Assembly (NCBI GenBank): GCA_021770065.1
Contig: JAETRR010000013.1
Span: 1 to 64,000, forward strand
Origin: Lachnoclostridium sp.
Lineage (GTDB): Bacteria; Bacillota; Clostridia; Lachnospirales; Lachnospiraceae
DNA: 64,000 bases
Direction of reading: 5' to 3'
The notes beneath the pieces are model-generated. The model did no database searches. It was given only the letters and a program-made list of their open reading frames with translations, and was not told the origin of the DNA. Below, in pieces: positions 50,864 to 57,889 of this stretch; position 1 is the first letter of the stretch; each line of letters begins with the position of its first letter. A program made the translations under genes and the position numbers.

Positions 50864-52327
50864 TTATTCCTTTCCTAAGGGCTCTATATTCCTGTGGGGT
50901 ATTTGACTGATGCCTGCAAGCATCCGGGAAGCACCGCCGGATTTTGTAATATCCCGGATGTCTGTCCCAAGCTCCCGGGCCAGAATCTCCATAACTCTGG
51001 GCGCGCAGAAGCCTCCCTGGCACCGGCCCATTCCGGCTCTTGTCCTCCGCTTGATGCCGTCTAAGGACTTTGCCCCCAAAGGACGATGTATGGCATCAAG
51101 GATCTCTCCCTCGGAAATCATTTCACAACGGCAGATCAGATTGCCGTAAGCCGGTTTCTCCCGGATCAGTGCGTTTCGCTCATCTATGCTTAAGGTGTTG
51201 GGATTGAGGATACCTTTTCTTGTGGAAATAAAATCTGTTTTTTCCTTAAGCCCCATTTTTTTCCGCAGTATATCCGCTGTCATTTCTCCGATGGCCGGAC
51301 AGCTTGCGATGCCCGGAGATTCTATGCCGATGCAGTCGATAAAGCCGGGGGCATCCTCTGCCTCTTCTATGATAAAGTCATCCCCCGGAGCATGGGCCCT
51401 GAGTCCGGCAAAGGAAGTAATCACCTGCCTTACCGGAAGATTCCTCACGCTCCTTCCCGCTTTCTTTAATACCTGGTCAAGCCCCTCCCTGGTGGTATTG
51501 GTCCCCTCCTTCTCCTCTGTTTCTATGGCTGTAGGGCCCATGAGAAGGTTGCCGTGAATGGTGGGGGTCACAAGGACTCCCTTTCCCATTTTATCCGGCA
51601 GAGGGAAGATTGTCCTGGTTACATGATTTCCCGCCTCCTTATCCAGAAGGCAGTAATCCCCGCGTCTGGCAGTCAGATGAATCTTTTTTCCGCTTACCAT
51701 ATTGTGGATGACATCGCCGTAAATACCGGCGGCATTGACCACATACCTTGCCTCAAATATTCCATGGTTTGTGTACAGTTCAAAACCTTCCTCCATCTTT
51801 TTTATATCTTTTACTTCTGTCTGAAACTTAAATTCCACACCGTTTGCACAGGCATTCTCCGCAAGGGCAATGTTCAGCCCGAAGGGGCAGACGATCCCGG
51901 CCGAAGGAGCGTACAGGGAGGCACAGACATCCTCCGCCGCATTCGGCTCCATGTCCAGCGTTTCTTCCCGGGTCAGAATGCGAAGGCCCTTCACTCCATT
52001 TGCCCGGCCTCTGTCGCAGAGAGCTTCAAGCTCTGGCAGATCTGATTCCTCAAAGCACAGGACAAGGGAACCGGTTCTCCGAAACGGAAAATCAAGCTCC
52101 CGGGCAAGGCTTTCCATTTTCGCGTTTCCCCGTACATTGAGCTTTGCCTTCAAGGAACCGGCTGCGGCATCATAGCCGGCATGGACAATGGCGCTGTTTG
52201 CCTTGGAGGTGCCGCAGCAGACATCCTCTTCTTTTTCCAGCACGCAGATGTCCGCCTGGTAACGGGACAGTTCACGCGCGGCTGCCGCTCCGGACACGCC
52301 GCTCCCGATAATTACAATATCATACAT
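50864..52327 (-). CDS. GlpA-like FAD dehydrogenase with BFD-type [2Fe-2S] domain
   Basis: A 487-residue FAD-dependent oxidoreductase of the DAO/GlpA class. FAD-binding GSGVSGAAAARELSRY (about 8-23), substrate domain with SKANSAIVHAGYDA, a second FAD contact VVNAAGIYGDVIHN, and a C-terminal BFD-like domain with CRCEMISEGEI ... GRCQGGFCAPRV, four Cys for a [2Fe-2S] cluster. It oxidises glycerol-3-phosphate or a related 2-hydroxy compound and passes electrons on. With the next gene and DUF1667 it forms a three-gene unit that resembles anaerobic GlpABC but lacks the GlpC membrane subunit. GGAG precedes the start. Confidence 0.86.
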   Translation of the reverse strand: MYDIVIIGSGVSGAAAARELSRYQADICVLEKEEDVCCGTSKANSAIVHAGYDAAAGSLKAKLNVRGNAKMESLARELDFPFRRTGSLVLCFEESDLPELEALCDRGRANGVKGLRILTREETLDMEPNAAEDVCASLYAPSAGIVCPFGLNIALAENACANGVEFKFQTEVKDIKKMEEGFELYTNHGIFEARYVVNAAGIYGDVIHNMVSGKKIHLTARRGDYCLLDKEAGNHVTRTIFPLPDKMGKGVLVTPTIHGNLLMGPTAIETEEKEGTNTTREGLDQVLKKAGRSVRNLPVRQVITSFAGLRAHAPGDDFIIEEAEDAPGFIDCIGIESPGIASCPAIGEMTADILRKKMGLKEKTDFISTRKGILNPNTLSIDERNALIREKPAYGNLICRCEMISEGEILDAIHRPLGAKSLDGIKRRTRAGMGRCQGGFCAPRVMEILARELGTDIRDITKSGGASRMLAGISQIPHRNIEPLGKE

Positions 52328-52355
52328 AGCCGCAGGACTCCTTCCCTTATGTAAA

Positions 52356-52928
52356 CTATTTTTTATGAATCTTCTGCTGTATTTCTTCCTCTGCCTCTTC
52401 TTTGAAATCCTCGATCTGTTCGGGGCTTATCCTGGGAAGGTCCTCGGTAGAGGATACGCCGAAGCTTCTTAAAAAATCCTCGGTAGTGCCAAATAAAAGC
52501 GGACGGCCCGGGGCATCCAGACGGCCCACTTCCTCAATCAAGCCATACTCTATCAGTTTATTTACTGCATGATCACATTTGACTCCGCGAATCTTCTCGA
52601 TCTCCAGTCTGGTTACCGGCTGTTTGTAAGCCACAATAGAAAGAGTCTCTAACAGCACTTCAGTGAGGACGTATTTTTTCGGCTGCTTTGCTATGCGGAT
52701 CAGATAATCATAGTATTCTGTTTTCGTACAGAGCTGATATGCACTTTCCAGCTCCAGGAGCCGGATGCCGCGATCCTCTTCCTCGTAGCGCTCCTTCATT
52801 TCTTTTAGAAGCTCCCGTATTTTTTCCGGTTCTGTATTAAGGGCTGCCGCCAGATGGGAGATTTCCACGGAATCTCCCATAGTGAACAGGACAGCCTCTA
52901 TAGCTGCTTTCAGTTTCTCATTTTCCAC
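52356..52928 (-). CDS. scpB: Segregation and condensation protein ScpB
   Basis: A 190-residue kite subunit of SMC-ScpAB condensin. It consists of two winged-helix domains, with the family stretches IEAVLFTMGDSVEISHLA near the start and LSIVAYKQPVTRLEIEKIRGV in the middle, followed by GRPLLFGTTEDFLRSFG. It binds ScpA as a dimer. The start codon is GTG with GAGGA upstream. It follows scpA by 21 bases, while smc itself is about 15 kb away. Confidence 0.95.
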   Translation of the reverse strand: MENEKLKAAIEAVLFTMGDSVEISHLAAALNTEPEKIRELLKEMKERYEEEDRGIRLLELESAYQLCTKTEYYDYLIRIAKQPKKYVLTEVLLETLSIVAYKQPVTRLEIEKIRGVKCDHAVNKLIEYGLIEEVGRLDAPGRPLLFGTTEDFLRSFGVSSTEDLPRISPEQIEDFKEEAEEEIQQKIHKK

Positions 52929-52949
52929 AATCTATTCCTCGTTTTTTGT

Positions 52950-53708
52950 TTATTCCCGCGGCTCCTTTGCTTCAATCAGAATCTCCCCGAAGGTTTCTTC
53001 CTGCTGCACGGTGAGCCTTCCTGTCTTCATCAGCTCCAATACGGCCAGGAAGGTTACAATCACATGAAGCCTGCTTTTTTTTGCTTCCTGCTCTAAGAGA
53101 TTCCGGAAGCTGAAACGTCTGTGCCCTTTCAGATATGTCTCCACAGAGGACATCTTATCTTCCAGACTGACCTCTTCCTTTTCGATATCGCCGAATTTGC
53201 TGCGCACCGGATCAATCTTGTCCTCCTGCCTGCGCAGGATGGATTTAAAGATCTCATTGAGTTTCTGAAGGGTCAGATCTCCCACCAGTTCTTCCAGATC
53301 TACCGGCTCTATATAAGAGGCCACCTCGTCCGGAATCGTCGCTTCTTTATAAAGAGCCCTGGCCGCCAGGCTCTGGCGGTCCTTCAATTCGTAAGCCATA
53401 TATTTGTACATCTTATACTCCAGGAGGCGTTCTGCCAGTTCTGCCCTGGGGTCAATCTCTTCCCCTTCCTCGTCCACCTCTGCCGGAAGAAGAAGCTTGG
53501 CTTTGATCTCCAGAAGAGTTGCCGCCATCACCAGGAATTCACTCATGGTATTGAGATCTCTTGTCTCCATGGTCCGGATATATTCCATATACTGATCGGT
53601 GATCATAACGATGGGAATATCATATATATCAATTTTATTGCTCTCTATTAAATGCAGAAGAAGATCCAGAGGACCTTCAAATACCGGTAATTTTACGGGG
53701 ATGCCCAT
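52950..53708 (-). CDS. scpA: Segregation and condensation protein ScpA
   Basis: A 252-residue kleisin of the bacterial condensin, linking SMC heads and binding ScpB. The N-terminal domain shows LPVFEGPLDLLLHLIESNKIDIYDIPI, the most conserved part of the family. A charged linker follows, then a C-terminal winged helix (FRNLLEQEAKKSRLHVIVTFLAVLELMKTGRL) that contacts the SMC head. The start at 53,708 is chosen since AGGAG lies upstream and the homology begins at MGIPVKLP. The phosphoesterase gene ends 29 bases upstream. Confidence 0.95.
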   Translation of the reverse strand: MGIPVKLPVFEGPLDLLLHLIESNKIDIYDIPIVMITDQYMEYIRTMETRDLNTMSEFLVMAATLLEIKAKLLLPAEVDEEGEEIDPRAELAERLLEYKMYKYMAYELKDRQSLAARALYKEATIPDEVASYIEPVDLEELVGDLTLQKLNEIFKSILRRQEDKIDPVRSKFGDIEKEEVSLEDKMSSVETYLKGHRRFSFRNLLEQEAKKSRLHVIVTFLAVLELMKTGRLTVQQEETFGEILIEAKEPRE

Positions 53709-53737
53709 AGTTATATCTCCTATTTTTGAAAGTCCCC

Positions 53738-54547
53738 TCATTTTTTGAGGGAATGCAGATGAATCACCGACAGCTCCGCCGGATTGAAAATCCGGATGTT
53801 GACCGTATGGGTGCCGAGCCCCCGGCTGACGATCAGATCCCTTCCGTCCTTCTGAAAATGACCTGCATCATACCTGGGAAACAATCTGGCCTGGGGCGAA
53901 ATCACCCCTCCGATTCCCGGAATCCGGATAATTCCCCCATGAAGATGCCCGGAGACGGTCAGATCCGCCCCCCAGGCAGCATAGCTGTCAAAATAAACGG
54001 GATTGTGGGCCAGAAGAATATTGTAGCAATCCTCATCCGGCCTTCCAAAGACGTTCGTCAGCTCCCCCGGGTGAAAGGGTGTATGATTCAGCTTCTCATA
54101 GTACTTCCAATCCAGCTCAAATCCGTAAATCCGCATGTTAAGGCCGTTTTTTTCAAAGGGAATGCTCTTGTTTTCCAGAAGAATCACGCCGCAGTCCCGA
54201 AGCCCCTTTGTATACTCCCCATACATGGTTCCATAGATCTCCGGGCGGATCCGCATACGGTGCTCATGGTTGCCGTTTCCGTAAAAAACGGGCAGTTTCT
54301 TTTCCCTGATCCTCTGAAAGAGCTCCAAAGCAGGTGTAAAGGACTCCTCGCTGTGGGCTATCAGCATGTCGCCCGTTACCAGAACCGCATCCGGCCGCCG
54401 GGCCTCCACAGCCTCCAGCAGCAGCGCATTCCCCGGGCCGTACACATGATTGTGCATGTCAGACATAAGAATAAAGGTCAGATCTTCGCTGCCCCTCAAA
54501 AACTTATCCGTATTCAGATGATAATGAAATTCTTTAAATTTAGACAT
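53738..54547 (-). CDS. Calcineurin-like metallophosphoesterase
   Basis: A 269-residue metal-dependent phosphoesterase. Motifs are SDMHNH (D-x-H, first metal), VTGDMLI (GD), YGNGNHEHR (GNHE), LLAHNP (H) and VSGHLHGG (GHxH). It belongs to the YkuE/YaeI-type group, often acting on UDP-sugar lipids or membrane-linked substrates, but it has no membrane helix here. It may be co-transcribed with scpA/scpB because of the 29-base gap; the functional connection is unclear. Confidence 0.88.
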   Translation of the reverse strand: MSKFKEFHYHLNTDKFLRGSEDLTFILMSDMHNHVYGPGNALLLEAVEARRPDAVLVTGDMLIAHSEESFTPALELFQRIREKKLPVFYGNGNHEHRMRIRPEIYGTMYGEYTKGLRDCGVILLENKSIPFEKNGLNMRIYGFELDWKYYEKLNHTPFHPGELTNVFGRPDEDCYNILLAHNPVYFDSYAAWGADLTVSGHLHGGIIRIPGIGGVISPQARLFPRYDAGHFQKDGRDLIVSRGLGTHTVNIRIFNPAELSVIHLHSLKK

Positions 54548-54600
54548 GGAGATAGAATATCATAAAACCTCTGAAAATGCAATTTCTTTGTTACAGGCAG

Positions 54601-55344
54601 TCACCCTCCAATCATTACACTCATATTTCCATGCAGAGCAATCCTAAGAATGCCGCAAAGAATCAGATGCAGCGGATAGTAGAGATAAAAAAACCATTTC
54701 ATCCCCTTCCACTTTCCCCGTTCTCCATTATAATGCTGTAAAAGGGGAATTGTAAGGGCGGTAAATAACTGAATCGCCCCATAGAGGGGATGGATAAAAA
54801 CCGCATATACCAGTGCATACATAGAGACACAGGCCATCATCCCTGTCATCTGCTTTTTAAAATTCCCTCTGTTTTCGGAAATCTGTAAAACAGCCAGCAC
54901 CGCAATGCTGCTCCAATCTGCCGGAAAAGCAAGAAGCGTGATTCCTATAATCAGCAAAGTCTTCTGCCACTGTTTCCACCTGTCATGCCCGTTGACATAC
55001 AGGGCTGCAGTGCCCAGAAACAGCGCCCACAAAACACTTGTCTGATTAAACACAGAGGTTTGAAACGGAAGAAACGGTATTCCAAATGCGAAATTATAGG
55101 CAAAATGTCCCACAATGGCAAAGAAAAACAGACGGCCTGCATATTTCCTTCGATTGCGTGTATAATACCACCCCTCCGACACAAAAAACCAGAAAATGGG
55201 AGCCGCCATTCTTCCAATTATATGAATCAGCAGGATCCGCCAATCAACAGGATAATCGGGCCAGATAACAGATGCTGCATGATCCGCTGTCATCGCCAAG
55301 ATGGCAATGATTTTCAGATGATTTGCGTTTAACCCTTTTTTCAC
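54601..55344 (-). CDS. TraX-family membrane protein
   Basis: A 247-residue polytopic protein of the TraX family (named for the F-plasmid pilin N-acetyltransferase). The opening GLNANHLKIIAILAMTADHA and the segment IGRMAAPIFWFFVSEGWYYTRN are family hallmarks, followed by about eight hydrophobic segments. It is a membrane-bound acetyltransferase-like protein, and chromosomal Firmicutes copies have no known substrate; no conjugation genes are nearby. It starts with GTG at 55,344 because GGAGG lies 6 bases upstream and the conserved sequence begins there; an upstream ATG would add 29 unrelated residues. Confidence 0.82.
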   Translation of the reverse strand: MKKGLNANHLKIIAILAMTADHAASVIWPDYPVDWRILLIHIIGRMAAPIFWFFVSEGWYYTRNRRKYAGRLFFFAIVGHFAYNFAFGIPFLPFQTSVFNQTSVLWALFLGTAALYVNGHDRWKQWQKTLLIIGITLLAFPADWSSIAVLAVLQISENRGNFKKQMTGMMACVSMYALVYAVFIHPLYGAIQLFTALTIPLLQHYNGERGKWKGMKWFFYLYYPLHLILCGILRIALHGNMSVMIGG

Positions 55345-55412
55345 TTGAATCCTCCCTCCTCGTTTCCCTTCCGTTTGTCTTTTCCCGTTTCCTGCTTTCC
55401 ATATTGTAAATT

Positions 55413-56369
55413 TTACTGCGCAGCGCCGCATTTACCGCATATCCCTGTCTGCGGCGAAACCGCTGCTGCTTTGCAGGCCTTGCAGACCGTATCGGAAAAG
55501 AATCCGGCTTCTGTCTCCCGGTTTAAGATCCCATAGCAGCCAAGTTCCTTTTTTGTCTCTTTGTCCCATTCATAGCGCCCCGGCCACCAGCTCAAAAATT
55601 CCTCCGGCAAATCGGCAAGTGATTTTTCTGGCAGATAAAAGATAAATTCCGTACCGCTTTCCAGTCCCAGAGGATCGGCTCCCACATACAGGATCTCGTC
55701 CCGGATCTCTTCCGATCCTGTCTCCGGCTCGAAAGTAAGCTCCTCCAGTGTCATAGAAACAGTGGTTTCGTCTATTTTCTCAAAATTCCCGAATTTTCCC
55801 TGAAACTCGCAGTAATAGTGCTTTCCATGAGGGTAATCCTCCCCGATGTCTCCCATATCCGAATCATTGTAGCTTCCTGTAAAGGAGCCGTCCGCATCCA
55901 GTGTCAGAAAGGTTCCCCAGGCACCGGCCCCGCTCGAAAAGACAAAATCACAGGGAAATGCACCCGGAAGCTCAGACGGTTCCAAGACCTCTCCCTGGCT
56001 TTCTGTCTCTTCTGCATTTTCCGGGCCTTTCCCATCCTTAGCATAAAACCAGAAATATTCCTCATCCACAAATACCATAATTGCTCCGTCACCCGAATCA
56101 AAGGTATAGGGGTTTCCTATCCCTCCAAAATTCGACTGGCCGTTTTCCTCCGGAACTGCCCCTGCTTCGGTAGCAGAGAGAATTTTTCCCTCCACACAGT
56201 CCGCATCTCCCATAGGGCCTTTCTCTTCCGTTCCATAATAAAGGGTGTCATTCACCATCAAAATCCGGTCTTCCGGTGCCATCTTCTCTTCCTTTTCGGA
56301 ACAGCCGGACGCTGTCAGCAAAAACAGAAGCAGCGCCGCTGCCGTTCCTATCCGATACCACTTTTTCAT
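55413..56369 (-). CDS. Lipoprotein of unknown function with C-terminal zinc-ribbon-like tail
   Basis: A 318-residue predicted lipoprotein: a basic start, a hydrophobic stretch and the lipobox LTASGC (Cys about 23), so it is anchored to the outer face of the membrane. The body is acidic, with FLTLDADGSFTGSYNDSDMGD and an EFQGKFGNFEKIDETTVSMTLEEL region found in several clostridial hypothetical lipoproteins. The last 25 residues hold two Cys pairs (CKACK and CGKC) spaced like a zinc ribbon, unusual outside the cell. The ligand is unknown. It follows the phosphoesterase-rubrerythrin fusion by 32 bases. Confidence 0.7.
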   Translation of the reverse strand: MKKWYRIGTAAALLLFLLTASGCSEKEEKMAPEDRILMVNDTLYYGTEEKGPMGDADCVEGKILSATEAGAVPEENGQSNFGGIGNPYTFDSGDGAIMVFVDEEYFWFYAKDGKGPENAEETESQGEVLEPSELPGAFPCDFVFSSGAGAWGTFLTLDADGSFTGSYNDSDMGDIGEDYPHGKHYYCEFQGKFGNFEKIDETTVSMTLEELTFEPETGSEEIRDEILYVGADPLGLESGTEFIFYLPEKSLADLPEEFLSWWPGRYEWDKETKKELGCYGILNRETEAGFFSDTVCKACKAAAVSPQTGICGKCGAAQ

Positions 56370-56401
56370 AATCGTCCTCCCAGTTTCTGCGCAAATGTCC
56401 G

Positions 56402-57664
56402 TTACTCATCTGCAAAGGCTTCATACTGTTTCTTTGGTCCGCCGCACACCGGACAGCGATCCGGAGCTCTGTCCCCGGTCATCACATAGCCGCATACAGG
56501 ACAGACATAAATCAGCTCCCTGGAAAATCCATCCATGTCCGACGCTTCTTTTAAAAGTACCGTATGTTCCTTTTCCGCCGCGGCAGCGCCGGCATAAGCC
56601 TGCTCTGCAAGAGGAAATTCATGCTTTTTTGCGTAATCGGCAAGCATACGGTAGAAGTATTCCTGTTCAAACTCCTCTCCCGGAATATAGGTTTCCACCG
56701 TTTCCGGAAAAGGCGCCGGGCAGTCCAGTATGGAATAAAAATTCCGTGCATGGTAATACTCCGAAGCCGCCAGTGCCCGGAACAGGCCGGCGATCCGCTT
56801 CAGCCCCCTTCGTTCAGCCCGGTCCGCAAACGTCATATATTTGAAATGAGCCATCAGCTCTCCCCCTACGGTCTCCTGAAGCTTCTGTCTCAAAATGCCG
56901 TCCTCACGCTCACGGCCATAGCAGTCCTCCGGAAGGTTCACTATCCGATGCTGCAGTTTTCCATCCTCCACATAAAAATGCACCACATGATGTTCCACAT
57001 CACTGGCGCGGATATCCTTTGAAACATCCTCGATCATTGCTCCGCCTCCGCCAGTGCAGATCAGAGGGATGCCGTCCACGCAGTCCTCAAATCCAGAATG
57101 GACATGACCGCAGAGAAGATATCTTACTTTTTCCTTCCACGGCTCATAGGCCTTTTTAAGGCGGGCAAATTCTTCCTCGGTCACACAGTTTAGAATAAAA
57201 TGGTTCGGCACAGGAATGTGAAAGGCGATGATCGCCTGCCTCACTTCCTCCATGGAGAGAACCCTGGATAAAAGCCCGATGCCTTCCTCCTCAAAGATCC
57301 GCTGTGCGTTGTCCAGCACGATTACCGCGAAGTCCTCCATAAGAAGGGCATAATTCTTCTCTCCAAAATACTCCGTGTAAGCTCCCGTATCGTGATTTCC
57401 CCGAAGGGCATAGACCTCATTTTCCGCCAGAACCTCCGTAAGCTCCTGTATAGTCTGATAATGATGCCTGGTTCCTGCCGGCACCAGATCCCCCACGACG
57501 AGCGTAATATCATCCCTGCCGGTCTCCTCCAAAGCTCCTGCATATACCTTCATATTGTAGGTTCCCAGACCCTCGCAGCCCGGATCGCCGATCACGCCCA
57601 TAGAGCGCACTCCTGTAAGCCGGATAATGGGCTCTGATACCTTCTGAATCTTGTTTTTCTCCAT
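56402..57664 (-). CDS. Metallophosphoesterase fused to rubrerythrin and rubredoxin-like domains
   Basis: A 420-residue three-part protein. Residues 10-235: calcineurin-like phosphoesterase with VVGDL (D59), GNHD (89-92), H149, H155 and CGHVHSG (H187, H189). Residues 255-375: a ferritin-like rubrerythrin four-helix domain with both diiron half-sites, GGELMAHFKY (E269, H273 region), ASEYYHARN (E302, H305), EYFYRM (E335) and AAAEKEHTVL (E364, H367). Residues 386-412: rubredoxin-like iron site CPVCG ... CPVCG (C388, C391, C404, C407). Rubrerythrins reduce peroxide in anaerobes with electrons from the rubredoxin domain; here this is tied to a phosphoesterase. The substrate is unknown. It is soluble and starts with ATG; only a weak binding site (AAAGG) is seen. 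Confidence 0.85.
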   Translation of the reverse strand: MEKNKIQKVSEPIIRLTGVRSMGVIGDPGCEGLGTYNMKVYAGALEETGRDDITLVVGDLVPAGTRHHYQTIQELTEVLAENEVYALRGNHDTGAYTEYFGEKNYALLMEDFAVIVLDNAQRIFEEEGIGLLSRVLSMEEVRQAIIAFHIPVPNHFILNCVTEEEFARLKKAYEPWKEKVRYLLCGHVHSGFEDCVDGIPLICTGGGGAMIEDVSKDIRASDVEHHVVHFYVEDGKLQHRIVNLPEDCYGREREDGILRQKLQETVGGELMAHFKYMTFADRAERRGLKRIAGLFRALAASEYYHARNFYSILDCPAPFPETVETYIPGEEFEQEYFYRMLADYAKKHEFPLAEQAYAGAAAAEKEHTVLLKEASDMDGFSRELIYVCPVCGYVMTGDRAPDRCPVCGGPKKQYEAFADE

Positions 57665-57717
57665 TCCTGTTATCCTTTCACTGTTTGATATACTGCATTT
57701 CTTATATATCTATATAT

Positions 57718-57812
57718 TATACCCTTCGGGTATCCCATTAACACATGCCCTTTCAAGACTGGCGGACTTCGTCCGGTAAGGTATACCCTTCGGGTACCCC
57801 ATTAACACATGC
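57718..57812. repeat. Two 31-bp direct repeats carrying UUCG hairpins
   Basis: The 31-base unit at 57718-57748 (starting TATACCCTTCGGG and ending CCCATTAACACATGC) recurs at 57782-57812 with one base change, giving a 64-base period. Each copy begins with TACCC-TTCG-GGTA, a stem with a UUCG-type tetraloop; between them lies GGAC-TTC-GTCC. It is in the gap between the EF-G-like gene and the phosphoesterase fusion gene. Two copies only; not a CRISPR. Confidence 0.7.
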
Positions 57813-57828
57813 GCGGCCAGGCTCAAAG

Positions 57829-57883
57829 TATGAGAGCGGATTCCCCTGTCAGAAAATCCGCCCTTTCCCATACTCTTTGCTGC
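57829..57883 (-). terminator. Imperfect hairpin after the EF-G-like gene
   Basis: AGTATG...GCGGATT on one side and AATCCGC...CATACT on the other pair across a small loop (GCGGATT 57836-57842 with AATCCGC about 57855-57861). It begins a few bases after the gene's stop at 57,890. No U-tract is present on the minus strand, so it is a tentative terminator. Confidence 0.35.
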
Positions 57884-57889
57884 TGTATG

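Noticed and set aside
57718..57812. CRISPR-like repeats
   Set aside because: Only two copies with one 33-base spacer that itself contains a hairpin; no cas genes nearby.
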